Assembly: GCF_003254395.2 (NCBI RefSeq)
Contig: NC_037640.1
Coordinates: forward strand, 1,026,501-1,090,500
Direction of reading: 5' to 3'
Source of the DNA: Apis mellifera
Taxonomy: Eukaryota > Arthropoda > Insecta > Hymenoptera > Apidae
Length of the DNA: 64,000 nucleotides
Part shown: positions 26,211 to 37,700 of the stretch, piece by piece
How the letters are laid out: each line of letters begins with the position of its first letter
Numbering within the stretch: position 1 is the stretch's first letter
The notes under the pieces: generated by a model
Told to the model about the DNA's origin: nothing
Database searches by the model: none
What the model saw: the letters and a program-made list of their open reading frames with translations, nothing else
Translations under genes and position numbers: made by a program

Positions 26211-29200
26211 TTAATCCAAAATATTGAGCTTGCTGGTAGTTTTCCTGAGTTGCGCTCTCCAAGGAATAATTTGTGTATCATCATCCATCTGATTCGCTTG
26301 CGTTGCATACGGTCCGCGATTCGAAATATTGGTGTCTTCCTTTTTCTCTTCTGCTTCTGATTTCTCTTCATGTCGGTGGGTACGTGGTGGATTTGGCGGA
26401 TTTGGCGGATTTTGTGGATTTGATGGATTTGGTGGATTTGATGGATTTGATGGATTTGGCGAAGGCGAAACATCACGTCTTGGTGACGGTGTCGCATCCA
26501 CTTTGAACGTTGGCATCACATGTGCTTGGCTCAGTCTATTTAAATAAAAGTATTATCGTTTATTAGAATTATGACAAGTTTAAACTTCATTTTGGGACAT
26601 TATTTTTTTTTAATAATAATAATTCGTTTTATATTTTTTAATATCAGTCGAAATGAATAAAGACAAAATATAGCGATTGAATTTAAAAATTCATTACTTA
26701 TTTTTTTATAATTTGGTACTTTTAGCATATTTAGTTGGTTAAGTTGATAAGTTTAAATTAAAGTTTAAATTAGATTAGATTAAATTATTAAGTTAAATTG
26801 TTGATTTTGTATTAACATTTTAAAAAAAAATTTATTTTCACGATAATGAATTTGGAAATTGATTATGTGAATACTTATAATATCACTTTTATGAAAATGA
26901 TATCAATATTATTAATGGATAGACATTAAATACGAAACTTTTTATATTTTTATTGTATTTTTTGATAGCATTCAATGAATGAAAAATATCGAAAAATCTA
27001 AAAATTAGTTCAAAAGTATATATATTTAAAATTTGATACTTTTAGCATATTGTGTGATTTAAATTACATTATATCGTATAAAGTTAGATAAAATTATATT
27101 ATTAACATCGTGTTAGCATTCTATAAGAAATTGGATGAGAGAAGGAAAAGTTGTTTTCACGATGATAAATTTGGAAATCTTTTGAATTTAGATTTTTATA
27201 TTTTTATTGTATTTTCTGATAATATTGATGAATAAATAAATATATAGCAATCAAATTAACTTATTATTAACATTTGAATAATTATATTCCTAAATTCAAA
27301 ACCATTATGTGACAAGACAAAGAAAGTTTAGAAAAATTATTTCCAAAATGAAGTTTGATCTGATGATAATTATAAACGAGCAAATATTAAACCTTTTTTC
27401 TTCATTATCCTTTTTAGCGAGAAGTTGCCTTTTCCATGCAGGAATCGCTTTTTGTCGTCTTTCTTCGTTTTCTCTGGCAATTTGTTCTTCTAATTCTTTT
27501 TTTGCTCGCTCAGCAGCTTTTCGTGCTAACATTTGTCGTTTCCATATCGGTATCACGTTTCCGGAACTATCTTTCTCTGGAATCTTTTGAAAAATCGATA
27601 AATTAACATTAAATAAACATTAAATGAAAAAAAATACTATAATGTAATAGAAGAAGAATGAAAAAAAAATCGATTTTAATTGTTTACCTGATCCACAAAA
27701 TTCGAAACATTGAATACTTTGTTGATCTCGGACATAAGATTTTGCTCTTGTGTCTTCTCAACTTGTGCCATTTCCACTTTTAGTTTTTTAATTCCAGGAA
27801 TGTCCTTGGTTCTTTTTAGTTCCGCGATCAAATCGGTTTTTTGAATAAAGAATGATTCTGAAACTAAGAATATCGATACTTAGAATAATCCATTAAAATA
27901 TCCGACGCGAGTTTTTATATAGTATGTCTAAAAAATATCGGGATTTTTTTTTTATATTTTTCTAGAAACGTCATTTATTAATTGTTTATAATATTTTGTA
28001 GTTTACGCATTCATATGAATTTATCAATTTTTTATAAGTAGAAATTTTATATCACATAACTTATAGTGATTGAATTGAAATATTTTAACAAAGTGGAATA
28101 GTAGAACAAACGTTACTTTAGACAATATACTTGCTTATTAGACCATGATTTTATGAATTTTTGACCAAAGAAAAAATAATTATTTTTAATCAACCATCAT
28201 ATTTTCATTTGAATTAGTTTCCTGTGATTATTTTTTTCAAAACTAAAAATATTAATAAAAGAAATTTGTTGCAATGATATTTCATATCAATAATGATGAT
28301 AATGATACTCAAAATGATTTAACCAGCAGGCTTTTAGAAATTTATCTTACATTAATTCACTTGTTTAATGATGTATTGATGCCGAAAGAACATACTTTGA
28401 GCAAAATAGATATTTATTGTAAATTTTTGAATATATTTTTAATCATATTTTTCATGTATGTAATATATAATTTTATTATTATTTTGTCATTATTTACTTA
28501 CCATTAGTCATAGACACGCTACGCGGCGGAGGAGCAGAAAATGTTTTCGTTGCGTTCATTTTCGTGGTGGTTCTTCGAAGCTGAATACTCGTCAGATCTT
28601 GAATACTTATGGTCGCGAGTGGCTGCGGTGTTTTTGGGGATTCGAGATCGACATTCGCAATCATTCCAGATTCTTCATTGGTTCGTCGCAATTTTTGAAG
28701 TGGAGACATAGGTGGTGGTGGAGGTCCTGCAGTTAATTCTTTCTCTTCCTCTACTATTATCCTCTCCTCTTCCTCGACACCCCTTCTTTCTCGCTCCCCT
28801 TCTGTCGCAGCTACTACCAATATCTCGGGTTCTTGATCTTCTATCCCTTCCGATCTGATACAGTTTTCCCTTCGATCTCCGCTTCTGCTCTGTATATCCA
28901 AATTGTCCACCGATCTATAAACGTTATATTATATATAATTTTGACAATTAATTCGATATATCAAATATGAAAAATTTGAAACACATATTTTGATTTTTTT
29001 CTTTAATATCCTACTGACCTTGCTTTTAATAAGTTACTTTTTGTTGAAACCTTGCAAATACTCTTCAAATACTCGGATGGTTTAAGTAAAGTGTTCGAGT
29101 CCGCGTTCGCGAACTTGGGTGGTATAAACGGTAGCACCATATGTTTGTTGACCAGATGAGCCGTTTGACTCGTCTTAATTTCCTCGGTGTCCGCCGGTGG

Positions 29201-32200
29201 ACTGGCAGGAGGTACTTCCGGCTGCTGACGCTCGCCGCAAGATACGTCGGACTTGTTGATCGCTGTTCCGAAACAGAAACGAGGTAGGGGGAACGAATCA
29301 TAGTATGCGTCGGACAAGTGAAATCTAGGTAAGTGTATTATATGCTTGATGAGCGCTATGGTCTAGTAAGTGGCCGTCTTCGCGATTCACCGAGGCTTTA
29401 ATTATTATTATCATTATCGTTAAAATCCGCGTACTAGCGACACATGTCGATTTTTCAATTTTAAAATCGGTCAGTCGTTCGACTCGATTAAATTTTTTTA
29501 CTCCTTTTCTATCATTCTTCTTTTGCTTTCGGTTTTTTTTTCATTTCCTTTCGACTAATATATATTCTTGTGTCATTTTATAAAATCTTTTCTCTTTTTC
29601 GCTTTCCCTTTTCTTTTTTTTTTTTTTTTTTTTAAATGGTACGAATCGAGACAAGTTTGAGAATTGATAATGCTTACCTGTGGATGGAACAGACCCATTT
29701 TCACTTCTTCCGTTACGATTCGCATCACCGGATGCATCTCTTTTCTCTTCCTTTGCTGTAAGTTCTGCGTTTTGTTTAGTGTTCACCATAAGCACTACGA
29801 TGTCCTCCTTATCTGGTAATGGAGGTGGTGGTGGTGGTGGCGGTGGTTTGGCAAAGCTAAGAAAAATGAGCGATATTGCAAAAGATGAAAAATATGATAC
29901 TAATAACATAAACGATATTTTTTATTTTGTATTAGATTATTATAGATAAAATGAGCAAATTCTTAATAAGACGTTATTACAGTTATTACAGTTATAACGT
30001 TATTAAAATTATTCTAACTAAAATATTTAATTGATTATTATTAATAATTATTTGTTTTATATCTTATTTATATTTGCCAAATTAAATTTTTTACGTTAAT
30101 GATGAATTTATTTTTTAATCTAATCTTCTAAAAACTTTATTAATGTTATTAATATTTTATACTATTATATACTATTATATACTATTTTATACTTTTTATA
30201 TTAATATTTTATATTAATATTATATTGAATTTTAAACATGTATAAAAAAATTTGATTTTAAAAATAGATATTTATATTTTTTAAAATAAAATAATTAATA
30301 AAATATTTTAAATTAACAAAATATAATACTATTTAATAGAATATTTACTTAATTCCGAATGGTTTTACGAATTTCCGAAATCGATTATTTCTTATCAAAC
30401 ATTTTAATATGATATGTTTTGTCAAGAATTGTGAATCGGTTCCATTTCTCTTTGATTTTCCATGCTGTGGTCTTATCGTTCGGCCTACTTACTTGGCTCC
30501 GCCATTGACTGGTTTGATCTCCTTTTCGCTTTCTACTTGTGACGATTTAGTCGAGTTTTCTTTCTCTGAAAACGATAGATGATGTTGTGACCAATTATGT
30601 ATCAATTTATCTAAAAATGTGTCTATACCAACGTACCATACGATGATTCAATGGAAAGCTTCCCATTCTTTCCAACTCGTTCGTTGCTGCTATTCCGCGA
30701 TAGCGATGGTGTCGATGCACTAGACGAGAAACAAGGGATCTCGCTACTGATGTTCGATGACTCGCTCGCACTACTCGATCTACTGTATCTGCGATCGGTT
30801 TTCCGGGAACGGCTGAAATCGATTTCGACATTGATTTCGCAAACGTTCAATTAAAATTATTATACCACTCTCATGTCTCATAATAGTATCATGAGCTTAT
30901 CGATAAATGAAACATAAAATTAAATTAGATATATATGCAAAAGTTTTTTTTGTTTTCTTTTTTATTGTATTGTATGAATTTCTTATATTTTTCTAGAGTT
31001 TCTAGAACATTTTATTTTTTGAGAATAATGATTGAAATAAATCATAATTTAATCATTTTTATCATTTATAAAATTGTATTTTACATATCGAACGTCTTAG
31101 TTTTATTTCTCTAGAACTTTTCACTATTCTATTTCTTAAAAATAATTTTTCTAAAAATATTCGAAATGGCTTCTAATGTCATTCAAAAGATCTGAAAATA
31201 ATCAAGCTAGCTTTATTTTATTTAATATACAATTATAAAAAGAATAATTTATAATCTAATCAATTTGTAATATTATTAATTGATGAATTTTGCAAGAAAA
31301 TTCAAGACTTAATAATAAAAAAATATATGTGCTCTTGATAAGCTACGAAACTATTTTAATATCAATAAAAAATAAATTAAACTATGTATTTCTCAAATTT
31401 TAATCATCAAAATCGTATATATAAATAAAAAAAAATACATTTCACGAACAAACACATTCTTATCTAAAGATATCTAATGATCAAAATGAATCATATAATT
31501 TAATTTTTATATTTTATTATTATGTGTGTTAGATTTATTTCTCTGGAATTTTTTACGAATCTGTTTTATCAAAATGATTTGATTTAAAATGGCTTCTAAT
31601 GTCATTTAAAAAACCGAGAATAATCGAAACATTTGATTATTCTATTTAATCTATAATTATAAAAAAATAATTACTTCTAATCAATTTGTAATTTATTAAT
31701 TTTCTAATTTTGTAAGATGGTCTAAAATTTGATAAGAAAACGAATATTCTCAATAAGCTTCAAATGAATATTTTAATATTAACGAAAAATAAATCAAATG
31801 GTGTATTTTTTAAATCTTGATCATTAAAATTGCAAATATACAAATAAAAAAAAAAAAACTTTCGTTATAATCTAATACATTCCACAAATAAACACGTTTC
31901 TAAGAAAAATATTGAATCGTCCTGCGATTACAGCTGACCGAGCGTTATCAGAAACAAATGTATTGAAAAATTGTTATTGCGAAATTTATAATTGTTTTGA
32001 TATCATCAATTATCCGAGATGATTTTTCGATGTCAGCTTGTAGCGAATGTGTATCACGAACTGGCAAGCACAGCATGTATCGTATGTACCTTCGATCGGA
32101 TGTGTTGTCAAGCTTCTTCTGTGAACTGCTAACTATACCACCGGTATCAGAATCCTGTCGCAAGCAGATTTGTTCGTATGCGTGCTCGGACGGTTCTTGA

Positions 32201-32660
32201 CCCATTTCCGATTTGTTCGTATAACCGTTTTCGTTCAACGGTCTGTCGAGAACACCATTGTTGAAATGCACGTCCACTTTCACTGGAACGGAAACTATAA
32301 TAAAAAACTAGTTTGATCATAACGCGAAGTTAACACGGAGGGAATCGTTGAATGTAGTTCGGTCTTTGGCTAAGAAAACGGGACACGCGCGAGCTCTAGC
32401 GGGAACGCGTGAAATATCTAGGACTCGCGCCACTTACCAGTCAAAGTCTCGTCTTTCTTTTCAAAGTGACGGTGTTTCTCCGTATCCGCGAATAAACGAG
32501 TGATTCTCGTGTAGACGAGATCATGAGGACTGTGCAAATAAAAAGATTCCGTATCCTTTGGCTTCACAGGCTCACTGATATACGCACTCATGGGATTTAT
32601 ATAGATTCCATCGCGAGGTCGTGAACCAGGTGGATGTAGGAAAAACGGCTCTTGAAACAT
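26211..32660 (-). CDS. Forked/espin-like actin-bundling protein
   Basis: Probably the insect forked protein, related to vertebrate espin, which cross-links actin filaments in bristles and similar protrusions. Coding exons in transcript order: 32438-32660 (the exon may extend to 32681), 32090-32282, 30637-30812, 30493-30565, 29678-29856, 29019-29262, 28502-28914, 27688-27857, 27393-27583, 26211-26535. Every GT-AG junction keeps the frame, giving 2187 nt and 728 aa. Seen: a Ser-rich region, a run of nine prolines ending PLP (profilin- or SH3-type), a second GPPPPPMSP run, a Glu-rich region, two spaced motifs IPIWKRQMLARK and IPAWKRQLLAKK on a charged helix, an Asn-Pro-Pro/Ser minisatellite, and the end IIPWRAQLRKTTSKLN. 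No ankyrin repeats occur in the window, so this may be a short isoform or upstream exons may be remote. The family call rests on the WKRQ/PWRAQLRK motifs and the proline-rich layout, recalled rather than searched. Confidence 0.65.
26389..26460 (-). repeat. Coding 9-bp minisatellite (8 units)
   Basis: Eight consecutive 9-bp units of the type GGATTTGGC or GGATTTGAT on the plus strand. In the minus-strand gene they encode alternating Asn-Pro-Pro and Asn-Pro-Ser (once Asn-Pro-Gln) tripeptides in the last exon of the forked-like gene. Unit differences are mainly at the final two positions. The length is probably polymorphic. Confidence 0.9.
26652..27260. repeat. Diverged duplicated intron segment, period about 320 bp
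   Basis: Two imperfect copies lie in the last intron of the forked-like gene. Both carry, in order: an ATTTG(G/A)TACTTTTAGCATAT word (26711 and 27031), a TTTTCACGAT(A/G)AT(G/A)AATTTGGAAAT word, and TATTGTATTTT(T/C)TGATA. A third, partial copy of the TTTCAC...GATAAATTTGGAAAT part lies at about 33243-33330. The word ATATTCCTAAATT(C/T)AAAACC occurs at both about 27285 and 34615. Confidence 0.65.
31097..31919. repeat. Diverged tandem duplication, period about 432 bp
   Basis: Two roughly 390-bp copies (31097-31481 and 31529-31919) sit in the intron between the second and third coding exons of the forked-like gene. Shared landmarks in order: TTAG(T/A)TTTATTTCTCT(A/G)GAA, AAATGGCTTCTAATGTCATT, TCTAATCAATTTGTAAT, AATAAGCT-like words, and a final AACACATT/AACACGTT block. 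Many substitutions separate the copies. Confidence 0.75.
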
Positions 32661-32903
32661 ACCGCAGCCACGTAACGAACACTGAAAGCACCACCATCAT
32701 TGTTCTCATTATCGGTCGGTGCCGTCTCGCATACCTCTCATACCCTCTTCCGGAAGAGTGATTCGTGCTAGTTCGAGCATAAGCTAAGCTAAGCCAAGCT
32801 CGAATCGAGTCGAGCGGAGCCGAATCGAGCCAGACCAAGCCAGATCGAATTGGGTAAAACTTCGTTTTAGAGCAGCTGACCGAGAGCATCATATATTTTT
32901 AAA
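32661..32903 (-). promoter_or_regulatory. Candidate promoter/5' UTR of the forked-like gene
   Basis: Reading the minus strand, TTTAAAAATATAT (about 32903-32891) precedes an initiator-like GGTCAGCT with its A at 32877, about 26 bp apart. A GC-richer tract then follows, made of degenerate short repeats of GCTTGGCTTAGCTTAGC and CGATTCGAGC type (32780-32850). If transcription starts here, translation would begin at the ATG at 32660, because a TGA lies in frame upstream. Alternatively TTTCAG at 32687-32682 is an acceptor for a remote upstream exon, which would add seven residues (CSLRGCG) before Met. Several upstream ATGs in other frames favour the splice model. Confidence 0.3.
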
Positions 32904-34819
32904 CTCTTTTTTTCTTTTTTGATATATACTAGATATATTAAATAATACTAGATAAATAAGGATAAAATACATGTAACGGTTTTGACTCTAGGAATACATT
33001 AGTTCAAAGCCACTTTAATTAAAAGCCACTTTAATTAAAAGTAAAATAAAGTTATCCAGTATCTAACCAGTTCGTTTAATTTATTTCATCTAATCTAACT
33101 TACTTATCTAATCTAATTTAACGTATATTTTATATATTTTATCTCTTTACTTTCTTATTTATCGAATAAGAAAATATAATAAAAATATAAAAAAATAGTA
33201 ATAAAATATATAATAGTTTGTTGAATAAAATTAATCAATTATCGTTTCACATGATAAATTTGGAAATAGATTATATAAGTATTTCTGTTGTCAAAATAAT
33301 TTGATAATATTAATAAATATGATCTGAACATAATATGTATTTAAATAATAATTAAATAAATAAATATTACAATTAAATAAATTATTATATTAAAATTACG
33401 ATATAATATGCTAAAATTATTAAATTTCTAATCTTTTAAGTTACGTTAGGATTCATCACTGAAGATGCATTTTATAATGACATAAATTTTCTATCGTTAT
33501 TATTCCATTATATTATATTATTATTATTATTGTTGTTATTGTTGTTGTTATTATTATTATTATATTTAAACATTATTGTAATAATTCATTTTTACTACAT
33601 TATATTATTATTAATATTGTATTCCTACTATATTATGAATTATGATATTATGAAATATAAATTAAATAAAATAATATAAAGAATTTTCATAATAGTTAAA
33701 AAAAGTTAATATATTTATAAAATAGTACATTGATTTTAAAACAAATATATTAATATTAACATCTATTTAGTAAGTTACAAACATTGATATGTTAGATGAA
33801 ACAAGATAGAAATAGAATGCTTTATTTCCATTATATTTTATTTCTATTTTACTTCTAATTTATTAAATGGTTTATAATTTAATAAATAAATATTAACCAA
33901 TATTTTTGCATAACAATTTTTGTCAGTCTTTAGAATCGATCTTCCACAGATATCTTACGAATATATATATATTAACATTTTATAATATCATTCTTGATTT
34001 TATATATATATATATATATATATAAATAATTTAATCATTTAGAATAATTTTTAATAATATTAAAAAATATTTTAGATAAAAATTGGATAAAAATTTCAAA
34101 AGATATATATTCTTATTAAATATTAGTTTTTAAATATATAATTATTATTCATTTTTTTAAAAAACTCAAAAATAAAAATTTACGTGTTTTTTAAAAAAAA
34201 ATATAATTTTCAATACAACTTGTTATCTCCTTGAAAAAAAGTTATTAAACAAGTTATCTATAAAAGAATATATAAAGCAATATTTATCTATTCTTTATTT
34301 TTCTTTATAAGTTTTAAATTAATTTTAAAATTTAAAATTAAAATTACCTTTTAAGCGAATAATTTTTTAATATATACATTTTTTACTAAATATTGAGCTA
34401 TATATATATAACCTAGCACATTAAAAATATATGATTCTATTTAAAAAAAAATTTCATTTTTATTTTTCGAAATTATTCAATTTTTTTCTAAAAAATTTGT
34501 TTATAAAAAATATAAAAAATAAACGAGATATTCTAAATGATCAACTTATCTTGTTCCTCTTTTTCATTTTACATACATAAAGTTAATATAATTTAAATTA
34601 ACTTTTAAATTAATATATTCCTAAATTTAAAACCGATATATTTTGTCTTTATTCGTTGGAAGAATTGAAAAGAAAATGATGGCCGAAAATAAACTTTAGT
34701 TATTAAATTGAGACGAATTCAAGTCATATATGTTTCTCTCTTCCAAATTCGATTAATTGTATATGATTCACGATCCAATTCCATACGACTTACCGCTACC
34801 TTAACGATAAACGATTATT

Positions 34820-34924
34820 CTAGTATGTGCTACTAGCCTTGTCGGCGGAACTCGTTGTGCAGCTGCAAGTCGTCACGTCGCTCATGTTCTCCGAATATTC
34901 TGAACCACAACGATCCCTGGCCAT
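34820..34924 (-). CDS. Candidate 34-codon frame or upstream exon
   Basis: In a GC-richer block a short minus-strand frame runs from ATG at 34924 to TAG at 34820. It reads MARDRCGSEYSENMSDV and continues with a Cys/Thr/Ser-rich stretch to a final Tyr. Its composition looks more protein-like than neighbouring frames. It could be an alternative first exon of the forked-like gene using a GTAGCA donor, but that donor leaves phase 1 and does not join in frame to the exon ending at 32681. Treat as unproven. Confidence 0.2.
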   Translation of the reverse strand: MARDRCGSEYSENMSDVTTCSCTTSSADKASSTY

Positions 34925-37628
34925 TCTCCCGGTGACATTGGTGCAGTGAGTTTCGCTCGTTTCCTACGGAATCCCGCGTTTCTCATTTTATTCTTTTTTC
35001 TTTTTTTCCATTTTAATTTCATTTTAATTCATAACCGTGTTATGGACACGTCGATAGAATGTAAATAGGAATGAAGACGCAATTAAGGATTGAATAAGGC
35101 GTTAATAGAAGGTGAAAAACGAATAGTTTTGGAGATAGCGTCAAACGATCGCGCGAAAAAGTTTTCTGCAGCGAAACTTTCTATGCGGAAGAATGAATTT
35201 AAACATTGCAACTATAGCTGCTATCGCCGTTGCGATTAAGATAAATGAGACGATAAAATGTAATCACCGTTGCGCGAGAGTTAAAGTCAGGCCTGGATTC
35301 GAAATTGAAATAAGAAATAGCTTTTTGAAATAAGACATCATGAATATAATGTTATTTGAAATATAGATAATATTGATTTATTTGAAATAGCAATTTCAAA
35401 TAATAAATTATATATCTGTTTTATAATTTTTTTTATTTCAAATCTGACTAAAAATAGAAAAATAAAAGTTATGAACAATAATATTTCATTGTATAAATGA
35501 AATTAATATTATTTCTATTAAAGTTATGAATATTTATGAAATGAAATTATTTAAAATAATATTTCAAATTATCTAAAATAATTATTTTAAATGATGCTAT
35601 TTTTTAAATTTAGTTACTGTTATATGCAATTTATTAATGAATTCGTGAACATATATGAAATTACACATATTTTCATAAGCATCGAATATATCGACATGTC
35701 TAATTGATCTGGATTTATGACTCTGATCATGGCCATTTTGCGTTTAAAAAATATTTCTCAATGCTTCACTTACTATTACTAGAGAAAAAAATTTATTATA
35801 AACATTTATAAATTGCATAGCAATTGTTATGTATTATAGCAGGAGATTTATTTTTGACAATTTTTAAATTATCATGTTAAAAAAATATATTCTACTTCAT
35901 GTAGTAAACAAAATATAGATAAAAAGTATTAAAAAAATATTATAAATTATGTTTCGTGTAATAACAATAGATATAAATTCATTTCTTTTTTGCATTTAAT
36001 AGAAATTTAATAGAAAAAAAAATTTGTAATTAAAAAAACAACAATAGATCAATGAATTACATTTATTTATGATAAGATGTCAATAATATTAAATATTATA
36101 AAATATTAGTCATTAATATTATTATTAACATTTTGATATAAATCAACAACTTCAAATTTCATAAAAAATTCAAATAAAAACTTGTATCTATCTCATAATT
36201 TACTAATTACTAATTGTATCAAAAAATATTTTCAATTATTACTTTTTTTTTAATATAAAATTAAACTAATAATTTTATATTATTACATTTTTTTAAATTT
36301 CTTTCAAATTGTTGCAAATAAATTCACCATCTTCATTTCCTGCAAAGTCTCAATTAGATTTTGCTTCAGAGAAACTCTATTTCGATGACGCTTCAGGAAC
36401 TGCGATAAAATCGCGTGAAATTGTTTTAAATCGCATTTCAATCGTGACCCGGGAACGCCATAAGCGTTGAAAGATATGCCACGTGCCGCCGTTCTCTTTC
36501 GTTCGTGTACTGTATGCGGAGAAAACGCGTTTCGATTCTTGAACCGATACGCCCGAGTTACCCTTTTCGAAGCAACGTTCTGGCTTTCGCGCTGTTACAG
36601 ACACTGAGGATCGAGGGTAAAGAATCGCTCGAATAAACACGATATCGTACATAATTGATCGTAACCCGTGTCCGTGACAACAAGCAATCTTTTCAAACCA
36701 CGATTCTTTTCTTTTATCAAAATTTTCTAATAGTTGTCCATTCGTCGCCTTCCTCACGAAACCACGATATGCTGGCTGCATAACCAGGTGAAGGACATTG
36801 AATGGTGAATGATGGACCATAGATGATATAGGTACGATAAATAATTTCGCGCGACAATCAAATAGGAAAACAAATTATTCGTTTCGTGCAATTTCAATAA
36901 ACAAATCATTCCTCTCATACAATTTCATTAAATAGATTTTTCATTTTCAATATATCTTTCGATTTAATTTTGAACGAAAGATACTTTCTTTAATCAATGA
37001 TTAAAGAAAGATTTCCCCGAAATTCTTTCGATTGGTCGATCCATATGGGAAGTGAGGATGATTCTAAACTATGTCGATCCGTTTGAATCATAAGGAATGA
37101 TTTTTATCTCGCGATCGATTAAACGAAATGCTTATTGATTATATGGGATAAAATATACGAATTAAAACGAATGCAATTATCCAAGTGACATTGCTAATCT
37201 TTCGTGCGTTTATTTTCGAAATATAATTTTCAGATATTTTAAATCATCAAAAGAAATTGAAAAATACCGTCATTATTGATTCGTGAGGGTGAAAATCGGT
37301 AAATATCATTTGTGAGATCTTTTGATCTTGTTCTAATTCACTTACGTGTATACCCATGCAAAATCGGGACGATCGTTGAATGTTTCGCAGCAAAAAATCT
37401 AGAGAATCGTCGTCCAAAAAGGAGCCGATTTATCCGTAAATGGATCGATTCGAAGCATTCGTGACTTTGAATCTCCGTGGAACCATTCCGTGGAACCGCA
37501 GTTAAAAAGTCGGTGTTTCGTATCGCACCTATAAAACCGCGCTGATTTAAAACGCGCACTACGTACACTTAGTCGAGTCACCGATAAACTGGAAGGAAAT
37601 TAGCTTAACACGGGTTGATCAACTACTA

Positions 37629-37632
37629 ATAA

Positions 37633-37666
<34 letters not shown>

Positions 37667-37700
37667 TATTATAATATATATATGTATATATATATGTATA
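37629..37700. repeat. Interrupted (AT)n microsatellite
   Basis: AT dinucleotide runs broken by single C or G bases (TATACATATA, TATGTATATA), lying between two GC-richer blocks. Confidence 0.75.

Noticed and set aside
29003..29317. Start of the forked-like exon at an ATG-type codon near 29317 (MSDAYYDSF...) as an alternative N terminus
   Set aside because: A good pyrimidine-tract acceptor at 29263-29264 joins in phase to the upstream proline-rich exon, so the extra sequence is more simply intron. An alternative transcript cannot be excluded.
32572..32892. 106-codon minus-strand frame over the start of the forked-like gene
   Set aside because: It is out of frame with the conserved coding exon. 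It reads through degenerate short repeats in the 5' region and is better explained as an upstream frame or shadow.
36377..36820. 147-codon minus-strand frame
   Set aside because: Composition is not protein-like, no domain is recognisable and there is no phase-compatible splice to the forked-like gene. It is treated as part of a GC-richer noncoding block.
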